Shown one piece after another: positions 35,995 through 45,863 of a DNA stretch of 64,000 nt. Source of the stretch: Polynucleobacter sp. MWH-Spelu-300-X4 (lineage in GTDB: Bacteria > Pseudomonadota > Gammaproteobacteria > Burkholderiales > Burkholderiaceae); NCBI RefSeq assembly GCF_018687515.1, contig NZ_CP061294.1, positions 1,674,001 to 1,738,000 on the forward strand. The letters run 5' to 3'. The notes beneath the pieces are model-generated. The model saw only the letters and a program-made list of their open reading frames with translations. It was not told where the DNA came from and did no database searches. The position numbers and the translations under genes were made by a program. Within the stretch, counting starts at the first letter, position 1; every line of letters starts with the position of its first letter.

Positions 35995-36779
35995 GTCTCT
36001 TATTAATTGACGCTGGTAATACACGGATTAAATGGGCTATAGCTCAAGCGGATTCTTTTAACCTGAATGACAAGTGGGTGAAGTCCGGCCATATCAATTA
36101 CGCTGATCTAAATGAGTCTGCATTAAGCCACATTACTAAAGATCTTAGTTCTATCAAAAAAATTATTTACTCCAGTGTCGTTAGCAAAGAAAAAATAGAA
36201 CATTTAAAATTTCTATCAAAAGCAACTTTCCCGTCCGCAAGTTGGCACGAGTTACAAGGTGGCAGCGCACTCTCTTGGCTCAAAACAAAATATATAACTC
36301 CAGAAAAATTAGGCTCAGATCGCAGAGCAATGCTCATTGGTGCAGCAAACCTTTTCCCTCACAGGAACATCTTGGTTGTTTGTGCAGGGACCGCAACAAC
36401 CATTGATTTACTATCATCTAATAAAGAACATCTAGGCGGATTAATTCTTCCTGGCATCACACTCATGAGTCAGTCATTACATACTGGCACAGCTAAATTA
36501 CCCCATGTGTTTTCTGATCAAACACCACTTCACCCACTAAGCCTAGGGTGCGATACACAAAGCGCTATCTATAACGGGATTTTGGCTAGCCAACTAGGTG
36601 CTATTGAAATAGGTAAATTAATGGCCCACCAACAAAACCTTCCTTTAGATATGGTTTTAGTGGATGGCGGCAATGCTGAGCTACTTATCAATGCTTACCA
36701 AGGAACTGAACAGATTTTGTTCAGTTCTAATTTAGTTTTAAAAGGATTACTTGCTTGGCATCACCAAGACTATATTTAA
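35991..36779 (+). CDS. coaX: Type III pantothenate kinase
   Basis: 262 residues. It phosphorylates pantothenate, the first step to coenzyme A, and is unrelated to CoaA. ASKHA-fold motifs: LLIDAGNTRIKWA (phosphate-1), SDRRAMLIGA, CAGTATTIDLL, LGGLILPGI and VLVDGGNAELL. The birA-coaX pairing (ATGA overlap) is common in betaproteobacteria. The next small gene starts at the base after its stop. Confidence 0.95.
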   Translation: MSLLLIDAGNTRIKWAIAQADSFNLNDKWVKSGHINYADLNESALSHITKDLSSIKKIIYSSVVSKEKIEHLKFLSKATFPSASWHELQGGSALSWLKTKYITPEKLGSDRRAMLIGAANLFPHRNILVVCAGTATTIDLLSSNKEHLGGLILPGITLMSQSLHTGTAKLPHVFSDQTPLHPLSLGCDTQSAIYNGILASQLGAIEIGKLMAHQQNLPLDMVLVDGGNAELLINAYQGTEQILFSSNLVLKGLLAWHHQDYI

Positions 36780-37004
36780 ATGAATAAAAAACTAAAGATT
36801 TTTCTCGCGATACTTATTTTATTAAGCACGGTATTAAGCTTTGTTATTTTGTTGGCACCCAAAGCAACCCAACGAATGATTAATACCTGGTTTGAAAATA
36901 GCGGAGAAATAAATTCATCCACGCCAACTAACACATTGCAGGAAATCAAAATTTTAGACCCAGCAACCTCAGGATCTAATCTTGGTCAAGAGCGCCGTCG
37001 TTGA
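36780..37004 (+). CDS. Small membrane-anchored protein of unknown function
   Basis: 74 residues. Lys-rich start, one membrane helix (about 6-26), then a polar Asn/Thr/Ser-rich tail ending QERRR. I recognise no family. It starts directly at the base after the coaX stop, so it is probably the last gene of birA-coaX. Its final 36 bases overlap the end of the convergent hldE gene. The sequence could be a coding artefact, but the good helix and tight spacing favour a real gene. Confidence 0.6.
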   Translation: MNKKLKIFLAILILLSTVLSFVILLAPKATQRMINTWFENSGEINSSTPTNTLQEIKILDPATSGSNLGQERRR

Positions 37005-37472
37005 ACGATCATGAATAAACGGGATGGCATAGGCCTTCCCACCCCAGCTTTTAACTAATGCAGTTTCAGCTAGCGTATCAATCTCATAATCACCGCCTTT
37101 GATATAAATATCAGGCTTTATTTTCTCAATGAGCTGAACCGGGGTCTTCTCAGAAAACATAACGGCCAAATCAACACAAGCTAAAGACGCCAATAAAGCC
37201 ATTCTGTCGTCCTCTCGATTTAATGGGCGATCATCACCTTTACCCAACATACGCACAGAAGTATCTGAATTAACTCCCACCACAAGGCTTGCGCCAAAGC
37301 TTTTTGCTTGGTCTAAATAGCTCACATGCCCTCTATGGAGGATATCAAAGACCCCATTAGTAAATACAATCGGCTTTGGTAATTGATTTAACTTGGCCTC
37401 TAAATCGGCAGCAGAACAAATCTTTTTCTCAAAGCTTGGGGCAGGTAAATGATTGATGTTAGGAGATGTCAT
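36969..37472 (-). CDS. hldE: D-glycero-beta-D-manno-heptose 1-phosphate adenylyltransferase
   Basis: 167 residues corresponding to the C-terminal domain of E. coli HldE (RfaE domain II) as a stand-alone enzyme. The nucleotidyltransferase motif is TNGVFDILHRGHVSYL, with VVGVNSDTSVRMLGKG and KPDIYIKGGDYE downstream. It makes ADP-heptose for lipopolysaccharide core. The kinase domain must lie elsewhere. It is convergent with, and overlaps by 36 bases, the small membrane gene. Confidence 0.93.
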   Translation of the reverse strand: MTSPNINHLPAPSFEKKICSAADLEAKLNQLPKPIVFTNGVFDILHRGHVSYLDQAKSFGASLVVGVNSDTSVRMLGKGDDRPLNREDDRMALLASLACVDLAVMFSEKTPVQLIEKIKPDIYIKGGDYEIDTLAETALVKSWGGKAYAIPFIHDRSTTALLTKIRS

Positions 37473-37567
37473 ACCCTAGATATTACCGCGGGTTGGAAAG
37501 TTGGCTCAATTAATATCTGGTCGCATCAAGAATTTGCATTTATGGCGCTTATTACCTAACATTAAGC

Positions 37568-38170
37568 ATGCTTTCATTTTCTTTTTCAAACTCGCAAGCT
37601 GAGCTCAGAAATATTTTTTATAAATCTATTTTTCTAACTTTAGCTATTGCTAGCTTGCTATCTAACCCTAAAGAGGCGCAAGCCATGAATTGTCCAGAAT
37701 CCTTGTCATTTCAATTTTTACGGCTTCAAGATGAAACCCCTCAAGATCTTTGCCAATACAAAGGAAAGGTTATTCTTGTTGTTAATACAGCCAGTTATTG
37801 CGGCTTCACCAGTCAATATGAAGGTTTAGAAAAAATTTATGCTCAATATAAAGATCAAGGATTTGTTGTCTTAGGCTTTCCATCTAACGACTTTGGAAAG
37901 CAAGAACCGGGATCTAATAAAGAAATTGCTGATTTTTGCTACAACACTTATGGCGTTAAATTTCCTATGTTTGCAAAAAGCTCGGTCAGTGGAAAAGACG
38001 CCAACCCTTTATTTAAATTATTAATAGAAAAATCAGGCACTAAGCCGCGCTGGAATTTTTATAAATATTTAATCGATCGTGAAGGTAATGTTGTTGACTC
38101 ATTTAGCAGCATCACGTCACCAACCAGCAAAAAAGTAACTTCAAAAATTGAGGCCTTAATAAAAAAATAG
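37568..38170 (+). CDS. Glutathione peroxidase with N-terminal signal segment
   Basis: 200 residues. An export-type segment (IFYKSIFLTLAIASLLSNPKEAQA) precedes the thioredoxin-fold core, so it should act in the periplasm. The peroxidatic Cys is in NTASYCGFTSQYEGLE (Cys, not selenocysteine), the Gln in GFPSNDFGKQEPG and the Trp in WNFYKYLID. Such enzymes usually use thioredoxin or glutathione-type reductants. The terminator at 38167-38194 overlaps its stop codon. Confidence 0.92.
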   Translation: MLSFSFSNSQAELRNIFYKSIFLTLAIASLLSNPKEAQAMNCPESLSFQFLRLQDETPQDLCQYKGKVILVVNTASYCGFTSQYEGLEKIYAQYKDQGFVVLGFPSNDFGKQEPGSNKEIADFCYNTYGVKFPMFAKSSVSGKDANPLFKLLIEKSGTKPRWNFYKYLIDREGNVVDSFSSITSPTSKKVTSKIEALIKK

Positions 38171-38194
38171 CCACAATTAATTGTGGCTATTTTT
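38167..38194. terminator. Bidirectional intrinsic terminator
   Basis: A 24-base perfect palindrome (ATAGCCACAATT and its mirror) with A7 before it and T5 after it. It ends the peroxidase gene and, on the other strand, dsbA. Confidence 0.9.
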
Positions 38195-38211
38195 AGATAT
38201 CTCTTCTTTTA

Positions 38212-38859
38212 TTAACGTTTTTCTTTTCTGGCCTTATTAACTAAGTAATCCATAACATCAATCGCTCTAGTTTTTGAACCGCCAGCAATAGAAGGGGATG
38301 TTATATATTTACCTTGAATAGCCACAGTTGGCACGCCATCTATTCTGTAATTTTGAGCAATTTGACTAGTGCCTCTTGCTTTAGAAATAACAGTAAATGA
38401 TTTAAATGCTGATAAGAATTTCTGGCGATCGACCCCCTGAGTAGCAAGCCAATCAGCTATTTCAACGTCAGACAACATTTTCTTTTTTCCAACATGAATG
38501 GCATCCATCACTTTTGGATGCAAATCTGAACGCCCTAACGCTTCTAAGGCATAAAAAAGTTGGCTATGCGGCAACAAATCATCTCTAAATGCAACTGGAA
38601 TCTTACGCACAACAACATCTGCTCCTTGGCGCTTAACCCAAGCACTGAACTCTGGTTCAAAGTCATGGCAATGTGGGCAACCGTACCAAAAGAACTCAAT
38701 AACCTCTATCTTGCCTTTTGCTTCAATTGGTTGAGCAACTGGCAATGTTCTGAAATCAAACCCATCTTCAATCGGTCTATTTTGAGCAATCGAAAATGTT
38801 GCGAATAACAAGAAGGTGACACCAAAAACTACTTTTAAAAATTTAGTAAAAATTGTCAT
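38212..38859 (-). CDS. dsbA: Thiol:disulfide interchange protein DsbA
   Basis: 215 residues with a signal peptide (VVFGVTFLLFATFSIAQ). The active site is CPHC in EFFWYGCPHCHDFEP, and the cis-Pro is in GVPTVAIQGKY. It introduces disulfides into proteins entering the periplasm. It lies 20 bases after the SPOR-domain gene, in the run argS-SPOR-dsbA often seen in betaproteobacteria. Confidence 0.95.
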   Translation of the reverse strand: MTIFTKFLKVVFGVTFLLFATFSIAQNRPIEDGFDFRTLPVAQPIEAKGKIEVIEFFWYGCPHCHDFEPEFSAWVKRQGADVVVRKIPVAFRDDLLPHSQLFYALEALGRSDLHPKVMDAIHVGKKKMLSDVEIADWLATQGVDRQKFLSAFKSFTVISKARGTSQIAQNYRIDGVPTVAIQGKYITSPSIAGGSKTRAIDVMDYLVNKARKEKR

Positions 38860-38879
38860 TTTTATATTCTTTCTAACAA

Positions 38880-39443
38880 TTAATTTGTTTTATTAATCCG
38901 AATAACGGTTGAGGTAATGCCTGCTGACTGCAAGCGTCCTCTAGTTTGAGTCACTTCATCTTGAGCCTTAAATGGTCCTACGCGGACGCGCCACATGACA
39001 CCACCATCGACTTCCCGCTCTGAGACAAGCGCCTCAAGACCTTGCATCGCTAAAGTTGCTTTTTGTCTTTGAGCTTCATCTTGATTTCTAAAGGCCCCTG
39101 TTTGCAACCAATATTCAGGTCCTTGTGAGGCGCTTGCTATAGAACCAATAGGATCTTTTTTAGCAGATTCACTTGGTAGAGGAACCTTGCTTTGTAATGG
39201 CTTATTGAGGTTTGGACGATCTTCTACTTGAACCTCACCTTCATCAACAGCCTCGGCCGGCGCCGACTTAGAAGTAGCATCCGGTGCTCGTAGATTTAAT
39301 TTTGGCTCAGGCGCACCTTTTGTTAACTTGTAGGCCACACCAACAGCAATGGCAATACCTAACAAAAGCCCCAAAACAAAACCCATCAAAGTTCCACCAG
39401 AAGAAGGGTGGCTTAGGTTATTTTTATCTGTTATTTGTCTCAT
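38880..39443 (-). CDS. SPOR-domain (FtsN-like) protein
   Basis: 187 residues: a short cytoplasmic start, one membrane helix (about 19-41), a flexible charged/proline linker, and a C-terminal SPOR domain (about 110-187; YWLQTGAFRNQDEAQRQKA, WRVRVGPFKAQDEV). SPOR domains bind denuded septal peptidoglycan, so a role in division is likely. It lies 17 bases after argS. Confidence 0.92.
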   Translation of the reverse strand: MRQITDKNNLSHPSSGGTLMGFVLGLLLGIAIAVGVAYKLTKGAPEPKLNLRAPDATSKSAPAEAVDEGEVQVEDRPNLNKPLQSKVPLPSESAKKDPIGSIASASQGPEYWLQTGAFRNQDEAQRQKATLAMQGLEALVSEREVDGGVMWRVRVGPFKAQDEVTQTRGRLQSAGITSTVIRINKTN

Positions 39444-39460
39444 AGTTAGCTATATTACCC

Positions 39461-41224
39461 TTACATTTTCTCTGGTGCAGAAACCCCTAAAACATCTAAA
39501 CCATTAGCAATCACTTGCTTGGTAGCCGATAACAAGGCCAATCTAGCCAACTTTAATGGCTCATCATCAACTAAGACTCGATCAGCGTTATAAAAAGTAT
39601 GGAAGTCACCAGCTAAATCTCTTAAATAGAAAGCGATTGCATGAGGTGCCATATCTTTTGCCGCATCTGTTAATACATCGCCATACTCAGCTAATCTTCT
39701 TAACAAAGTATCCGAAGCTTTACTGGTCAAACTGGCAAAAGAAACATTTTTCAATGAAGCTTCGTCACCAGCCCACTGGCGCAAAATTGAACAAATACGA
39801 GCGTGCGCATATTGCACATAGAAAACAGGGTTTTCATCGTTTTGCTTCAAAGCAAGATCGACATCAAAAACAAACTCTGTATCAGCTTTACGAGAAATCA
39901 AGAAAAAGCGAACTGCATCTCGACCTCTTCGAATAGCGATATCCTTATCTTCACCGGTCATGTCCGGAGTAACGCCGCCGGACCACTCAATCAAATCTCT
40001 AACCGTTACATAAGAGCCTGCGCGCTTAGAGATCTTAACTTCCTCACCGCCACGCATAACAGTTACCATCTTATGCAAAACATAACTCGGATAATCTTTT
40101 GGAATACTCCAAGAGCGCTGCGCCGCCACACCTTGAATACCTGACCTTACGCGTGCAATGGTGCCGTGGTGATCACTACCTTGAATATTAATGACATGAG
40201 TAAATCCGCGCGACCACTTGCTCGCATGGTAGGCAACATCAGGCACAAAATAAGTGTAATTACCGTCAGACTTTCGCATGACGCGATCTTTATCATCGCC
40301 ATCCTCAGTGGTTCTAAGCCATAAAGCACCATCTAGCTCATAACTCTTACCAATTTTTTTCAAGTCAGCAACTACAGCCTCAACACTACCATCGGTATAA
40401 AGAGATGATTCTAAATAGTAACAATCGAACTTAACGCCAAAAGCTTGCAAATCAATATCTTGTTCTCTACGCAAATAAGCAACTGAAAATTTTCTAATTG
40501 ATTCAATATTCTCAACATCACCAGCAGCCAAAACAGGCTGCCCATCAGCAGCAGCTACCGTTGACTTTGCTAAATAATCACGCGCGATATCCGCAATGTA
40601 TTCACCGTTATAAGCAGACTCTGGCCAGCTCGCATCACCAGGCTTGAATCCTTTAGCTCTAGCCTGCACAGAAATAGCCAAGTTTTGTATTTGCACGCCA
40701 GCGTCGTTGTAATAGAACTCACGATGCACAGACCATCCTTGAGTAGCCATCAAATGAGACAAGGCATCCCCTAAAGCAGCTTGACGACCATGCCCAACAT
40801 GCAAAGGTCCAGTTGGATTAGCAGACACGAACTCAATCAAAACTTTTTGGCCATTAGAAGGTTGCATGCCAAATGTTGCTTGCTGTTCAAAAATAGCTTT
40901 TAGAACTTCTAGTTTTGCTACTTGGGTCAAACGTACATTAATAAATCCAGGGCCAGCAATCTCAACAGCTGAAAGTAACGTCGCATAGCTTGCTTGCTGT
41001 TGAAGAGCAGCAGAAAATTCTTGAGCCAACTCGCGCGGATTCATTTTCCAGCCCTTAGCTAACTGCATCGCAATATTAGTTGCAAGATCGCCATGTTCAG
41101 CAACCTTCGGGCGCTCCAAATGAGGCACCGGCAAATCATCAGAAGAAATGCCATGAGTAGCCGCGACCACCTTTAAGGCATCCTGCATAAGCTGTGTAAT
41201 TTGTTTTTTAATGACTGGAAGCAT
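39461..41224 (-). CDS. argS: Arginyl-tRNA synthetase
   Basis: 587-residue class Ia enzyme charging tRNA-Arg. The HIGH motif appears as [15 protein letters not shown], and a KMSKS-like loop as [11 protein letters not shown]. The N-terminal additional domain and the C-terminal DALR anticodon-binding domain ([14 protein letters not shown]) are both present. Divergent from the DUF1840 gene. Confidence 0.97.
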   Translation of the reverse strand: MLPVIKKQITQLMQDALKVVAATHGISSDDLPVPHLERPKVAEHGDLATNIAMQLAKGWKMNPRELAQEFSAALQQQASYATLLSAVEIAGPGFINVRLTQVAKLEVLKAIFEQQATFGMQPSNGQKVLIEFVSANPTGPLHVGHGRQAALGDALSHLMATQGWSVHREFYYNDAGVQIQNLAISVQARAKGFKPGDASWPESAYNGEYIADIARDYLAKSTVAAADGQPVLAAGDVENIESIRKFSVAYLRREQDIDLQAFGVKFDCYYLESSLYTDGSVEAVVADLKKIGKSYELDGALWLRTTEDGDDKDRVMRKSDGNYTYFVPDVAYHASKWSRGFTHVINIQGSDHHGTIARVRSGIQGVAAQRSWSIPKDYPSYVLHKMVTVMRGGEEVKISKRAGSYVTVRDLIEWSGGVTPDMTGEDKDIAIRRGRDAVRFFLISRKADTEFVFDVDLALKQNDENPVFYVQYAHARICSILRQWAGDEASLKNVSFASLTSKASDTLLRRLAEYGDVLTDAAKDMAPHAIAFYLRDLAGDFHTFYNADRVLVDDEPLKLARLALLSATKQVIANGLDVLGVSAPEKM

Positions 41225-41268
41225 AGAAAATAAGTTTATCAGTTAGGTTTTGGTGTTACTCTTTAGTA

Positions 41269-41589
41269 ATGCTTTATAAATTTCAATGTAAAAAATCGGC
41301 TGATGTTTTGATGCTTGGTGATTTAACCCAAAAAATTTTTGACATCATTGACAGACCGCTCGAAGCCAAGGGAGTCTTTTTAGTCGAGCAACTGGAAGAT
41401 GCCATCAAAAAACTGGAAGAAGCTATTACCTTGGATGAAAAAGTTCGCGCAGCCGCACAAGCATCTGAAAATAAAAATGTCCACGAAGAAAAACCCCCAA
41501 CATACCGCTTGGGACAAAGAGTTTTTCCTTTTATGCAATTACTCAAAGACGCTCTCGCTCATCAAGAAATGATTATTTGGGGCGTTTAG
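41269..41589 (+). CDS. DUF1840 family protein
   Basis: 106 residues. It starts [16 protein letters not shown], which is characteristic of DUF1840, then a helical middle ([17 protein letters not shown]) and a C-terminal [19 protein letters not shown]. The family function is unknown. Its last 17 bases overlap the convergent metH gene. Confidence 0.88.
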   Translation: MLYKFQCKKSADVLMLGDLTQKIFDIIDRPLEAKGVFLVEQLEDAIKKLEEAITLDEKVRAAAQASENKNVHEEKPPTYRLGQRVFPFMQLLKDALAHQEMIIWGV

Positions 41590-44272
41590 CAAAATCATCT
41601 TTCTGATCGTCGCCAATACGTCCAACATCGAAATATTGCGCATGCTCATTAGCGATATAAAAACCACTCACGCTTGACGCAGGCATCATAGCCATCGACT
41701 CAGTCAAGGTCATGTCGATCTCATCTGCCTTTAAGCAACTAAACATCTCTCTCTTAACAAGATGATCTGGGCATGCCGGATAGCCTGGCGCTGGACGAAT
41801 ACCCACATAAGACTCACCAACCAACTCCTCATTAGTTAATGCCTCATTAGGGGCATAGCCCCACAACTCAGTTCTTACACGCTGATGCATCCTTTCCGCA
41901 AAAGCTTCAGCCAATCGATCCGCTAAAGCCTTGAGCATGATAGAGCTGTAGTCATCATGTTTATCTTCAAACTCTCTGAGTTTTTTATCAATACTATGGC
42001 CCGCCGTAACGGCAAACATACCAACATAGTCACTAATACCACTACTCTTAGGCGCCACAAAATCTGCCAAGCAACGATTAGGTCTCTTAACACCATCAAC
42101 AACAGGACGATCAGACTGTTGTCTGTAGTTTTTCCAGACTAATATAGGCGTTTGGCGAGATTCATCCGCGTAAAGCTCAATATCATCTCCCACGCTATTA
42201 CTTGGATAAATACCAACAACAGCATGAGCAGTCAGCCATCTACCCTGAATAGCTTTCTTCAACATCTCTTGGGCATCGTGATAAACCTTACGGGCAGAAT
42301 CCCCCACCACTGCATCATCAAGTATTTGAGGAAACTTGCCCGCCAAATCCCAGGTTTGAAAAAATGGCGTCCAATCAATGTAATCCGCCAATTCAGCTAA
42401 ATCGTAGTTTTTGAAAACACGGCGCCCAATGAATTTAGGTTTAACAATTGACGCATTTGCCCAATCAATTTTTTGAGCATTTGCTCTTGCTTCCTCAAGC
42501 GTAATTAATGGCGTCTGCTTCTTATTAGCATGCTGCTCGCGAATGCGTTCATATTCAGAACTTAAATCGCTGATAAATTTTTCAGACTGCTCATCTGACA
42601 GCAAATTAGACGCAACAGATACAGCTCTTGATGCATCTGGAACATAAACCACAGGCCCCTCATAGTGAGGCGCAATCTTCACGGCCGTATGAACTCGAGA
42701 CGTTGTCGCACCACCAATCATCAGAGGCATTTTCTTGTCACGGAAATAAGGATCTCGCTGCATCTCTTCCGCAACATAAGCCATCTCTTCTAGTGAAGGC
42801 GTGATGAGGCCGGACAACCCAATCATATCCGCCCCTTCTTCTTTGGCCTTCTTCAGAATTTCATTACATGGGACCATTACGCCCATATTAACCACATCAA
42901 AATTGTTACATTGCAAGACAACGGTTACGATATTTTTCCCAATATCGTGAACATCGCCTTTTACAGTGGCCATAATAATTTTTCCACGCGACTTAACATC
43001 TCCGCCACGCGCCAAAATTTGTCTTTTTTCTTCTTCGATATAAGGTATTAGGTGCGCAACCGCCTGCTTCATCACTCGAGCACTTTTAACCACCTGAGGT
43101 AAGAACATTTTGCCGGCACCAAATAAATCGCCGACCACATTCATGCCATCCATCAAGGGGCCCTCAATCACCTCAATAGGTCGACCACCAGCCGAAGAGA
43201 TTTCTTGACGCATTTCTTCGGTATCTTCAACGATATGAGTCGTAATACCGTGCACTAAAGCATGCGTCAATCTTGCACGCACCGGCTCTTCTCGCCAAGC
43301 TAAAGTTTCCTCAGCTTTAACACCACCACCCTTGTAATCATCAGCGATATCTAAAAGTCGTTCCGTAGGTGTTTTGCCATCTTTTTCTTTAAAACGATTA
43401 AGCACAACATCTTCGACTTTTTCACGCAAATTAGCGTCTAGGTTTTCATATACACCAAGCTGGCCGGCATTAACAATACCCATATCCAAACCGGCTCGTA
43501 TCGCGTGATACAAGAAAACCGTATGAATGGCTTCGCGAACAACATCATTGCCTCTAAAAGAGAAGCTGACGTTAGAAACGCCGCCACTTACTTTTGCGCC
43601 AGGTAAATTCTTCTTAATCCATGCAGTCGCAGCAATAAAATCATTAGCGTAATTATCGTGATCCTCAATACCAGTTGCGATCGCAAAAATATTCGGGTCA
43701 AAAATAATGTCTTCCGGTGGGAAGTCAATTTCATTAACCAAAATGTTGTAACTGCGCTGACAAATTTCTATTTTTCGATCATAGGTATCAGCTTGACCTT
43801 TTTCATCAAAAGCCATAACTACAGCTGCTGCACCATAACGCTTAATTAACTTGGCTTGATGTCTAAAAGAATCTTCACCCTCTTTCATTGAAATCGAGTT
43901 AACAATTGCTTTACCTTGAACGCATTGCAATCCAGCCTCGATAACCGACCATTTAGATGAGTCAATCATCACAGGCACTCGCGAAATATCAGGCTCTGAA
44001 GCAATCAAATTTAAAAAGCGCACCATGGCGGCTTTGGAATCCAACATGGCCTCATCCATATTGATATCGATGACCTGCGCGCCATTTTCAACCTGTTGGC
44101 GAGCCACTGACAATGCCTCATCGTATTGGCCATTCAAAATCATTCGAGCAAAGGCTTTCGAGCCTGTTACATTTGTTCGCTCTCCAACGTTTACAAAACC
44201 AACATGCGGACTAATGTTGCATGGCTCCAAACCAGATAAACGCATTGGCGGCAATTTCACGTTACTCATCAT
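41573..44272 (-). CDS. metH: Methionine synthase, cobalamin-dependent, folate/B12/activation part (split gene)
   Basis: About 899 residues. In order: pterin-binding domain ([16 protein letters not shown]), helical cap and B12 domain with the cobalamin His in [12 protein letters not shown], and the C-terminal reactivation domain (ETTGYHPAYPAC-like segment here [14 protein letters not shown]). The homocysteine-binding domain is missing because it is the upstream gene. I chose the ATG at 44272, behind GGAGGTGG and overlapping the upstream stop as ATGA. Together the two polypeptides should make a full MetH. Confidence 0.95.
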   Translation of the reverse strand: MMSNVKLPPMRLSGLEPCNISPHVGFVNVGERTNVTGSKAFARMILNGQYDEALSVARQQVENGAQVIDINMDEAMLDSKAAMVRFLNLIASEPDISRVPVMIDSSKWSVIEAGLQCVQGKAIVNSISMKEGEDSFRHQAKLIKRYGAAAVVMAFDEKGQADTYDRKIEICQRSYNILVNEIDFPPEDIIFDPNIFAIATGIEDHDNYANDFIAATAWIKKNLPGAKVSGGVSNVSFSFRGNDVVREAIHTVFLYHAIRAGLDMGIVNAGQLGVYENLDANLREKVEDVVLNRFKEKDGKTPTERLLDIADDYKGGGVKAEETLAWREEPVRARLTHALVHGITTHIVEDTEEMRQEISSAGGRPIEVIEGPLMDGMNVVGDLFGAGKMFLPQVVKSARVMKQAVAHLIPYIEEEKRQILARGGDVKSRGKIIMATVKGDVHDIGKNIVTVVLQCNNFDVVNMGVMVPCNEILKKAKEEGADMIGLSGLITPSLEEMAYVAEEMQRDPYFRDKKMPLMIGGATTSRVHTAVKIAPHYEGPVVYVPDASRAVSVASNLLSDEQSEKFISDLSSEYERIREQHANKKQTPLITLEEARANAQKIDWANASIVKPKFIGRRVFKNYDLAELADYIDWTPFFQTWDLAGKFPQILDDAVVGDSARKVYHDAQEMLKKAIQGRWLTAHAVVGIYPSNSVGDDIELYADESRQTPILVWKNYRQQSDRPVVDGVKRPNRCLADFVAPKSSGISDYVGMFAVTAGHSIDKKLREFEDKHDDYSSIMLKALADRLAEAFAERMHQRVRTELWGYAPNEALTNEELVGESYVGIRPAPGYPACPDHLVKREMFSCLKADEIDMTLTESMAMMPASSVSGFYIANEHAQYFDVGRIGDDQKDDFAKRPK

Positions 44273-45306
44273 GCCACCTCCTTGTATGCATCCCAAGAAC
44301 GCGCCGATCTTTTCGCCACAGCATCAGCTATGGCTTTGATGTGTGCTGGTGTTGTGCCACAACAACCACCCACCAAATTAACTAAACCATCCTTAGAAAA
44401 CTCATCTAGCAATCTAGCTGTTACTTCCGGAGTTTCATCAAAGCCCGTATCACTCATTGGATTAGGTAAACCCGCATTAGGGTAACAGGACACGGCAACA
44501 TCACAAACCTTAGCTAGCTCAGCAATATAAGGTCTCATTAAGGTTGCGCCCAAAGCGCAATTCAAACCAAACGTTAAAGGCTTAGCATGCCTCAAGCTAT
44601 TCCAAAAAGCCTCAACTGTTTGCCCCGAAAGTATCCGACCAGAAGCATCCGTGACCGTACCAGAAATCATGATGGGCAAACGAACACCGGTTTCATCAAA
44701 AAATTCATCAATGGCAAATAAAGCTGCTTTTGCATTTAATGTGTCAAAAATTGTTTCTACTAGAAAAACGTCTGCGCCACCTTCATATAAGCCTTCGACT
44801 TGCTCACGATAACTCGTGCGCAATTGGTCAAACGTTACATTTCTTGCGCCAGGATCATTCACGTCCGGCGAAATGCTGGCGGTCTTAGGTGTTGGGCCAA
44901 CTGCGCCAGCGACAAAACGCGGCTTATCAGGCGTAGAGAATTCTTCACAAGCTTGCTTGGCTAACTTGGCTGCAGCAATATTCATTTCTCTTGCAAGCTC
45001 AGGCATTCTGTAATCATCCTGAGCAACGCTAGTAGCGCCAAAAGTATTAGTCTCGATTAAATCTGCCCCAGCGGCTAAATACTGTCTATGGATATCCAAA
45101 ATAATTTCTGGGTGCGTTAAGTTCAAGAGTTCGTTATTACCCTTTAAATCGACAGGATAATTTTCAAAACGCTTATTTGTTGGTAACCCACGGTAATCTT
45201 GTTCAGTTAACTTTCGCTGCTGAATCATGGTGCCCATAGCACCATCCAAAACCAAAATTCGGCTTTTTAATAACTGGGGCAAAACTGCGCCTCGGGTGTA
45301 AAACAT
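44269..45306 (-). CDS. Methionine synthase homocysteine-binding domain (split gene)
   Basis: 345 residues matching the N-terminal module of Met[14 protein letters not shown] at the start, [15 protein letters not shown] in the middle, GLNCALGA, and the zinc-binding [17 protein letters not shown] near the end. It transfers the methyl group to homocysteine with the larger polypeptide encoded directly downstream (four-base overlap). Two-gene MetH is known in Burkholderiales. It is divergent from the PhaM-like gene. Confidence 0.94.
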   Translation of the reverse strand: MFYTRGAVLPQLLKSRILVLDGAMGTMIQQRKLTEQDYRGLPTNKRFENYPVDLKGNNELLNLTHPEIILDIHRQYLAAGADLIETNTFGATSVAQDDYRMPELAREMNIAAAKLAKQACEEFSTPDKPRFVAGAVGPTPKTASISPDVNDPGARNVTFDQLRTSYREQVEGLYEGGADVFLVETIFDTLNAKAALFAIDEFFDETGVRLPIMISGTVTDASGRILSGQTVEAFWNSLRHAKPLTFGLNCALGATLMRPYIAELAKVCDVAVSCYPNAGLPNPMSDTGFDETPEVTARLLDEFSKDGLVNLVGGCCGTTPAHIKAIADAVAKRSARSWDAYKEVA

Positions 45307-45422
45307 AGTAGAAACTCTTGGTTTATCCGCAAAAGATTGCGAGAAATGAATTAAACCTATATTTTATCGGTATTAAGCATATTTATCTGATTCCATTAAC
45401 CTTTTTTGTGTAGGGAGTTCTC

Positions 45423-45863
45423 ATGTTTGGTGCAATGCCTGATTTCAATCAAAGCTTAGAAATGTTCAAAACAATGTGGGGCAACTCTCCTACACCAGGC
45501 GATATGACCGGTTTTGGTGCTGGATTAGGTGGAGGAGCTGCCTTACCAACCCTTGATATTGATGAATTAGACAAGCGAATCCAAGACTTAAAAAGCGTAG
45601 AAAATTGGCTAAACCTCAATATGAGCGTGCTTAGAAGCACTATTCAAGGCCTAGAGGTTCAACGAGCCACTCTAGCGGCCCTACAGAGCTTTAGTGCGGC
45701 CATGACCCCAGAGGCAATGGCTGAAGCAGGTAAAGCAGCTCAAAAAGCTGCGGCGGATATGGCTAAAGAGATGACCTCAACTAGCTTTGCTAGCAAAAAA
45801 ACCGCGTCACCCCGTCCGAAGAAACCTCGCGCCTCAAAATCCCCTCGCGCCACAGGTGGTTAA
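45423..45863 (+). CDS. PhaM-like polyhydroxyalkanoate granule regulatory protein
   Basis: 146 residues. The N-terminus (MFGAMPDFNQSLEMFKTMWG) and the helical core with LDIDELDKRIQDLKSVENWL match the PhaM family, which activates PHA synthase and links granules to DNA. The C-terminus is basic and Pro/Ser-rich (KPRASKSPRATGG), suited to DNA binding. GGGAG precedes the ATG. Its last 74 bases overlap the convergent MBL gene. No PHA synthase is in the window. Confidence 0.82.
   Translation: MFGAMPDFNQSLEMFKTMWGNSPTPGDMTGFGAGLGGGAALPTLDIDELDKRIQDLKSVENWLNLNMSVLRSTIQGLEVQRATLAALQSFSAAMTPEAMAEAGKAAQKAAADMAKEMTSTSFASKKTASPRPKKPRASKSPRATGG

Noticed and set aside
45307..45422. Possible cobalamin riboswitch before the split metH
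   Set aside because: The space is 116 bases and lacks the B12-box; no aptamer-like conserved core was seen.
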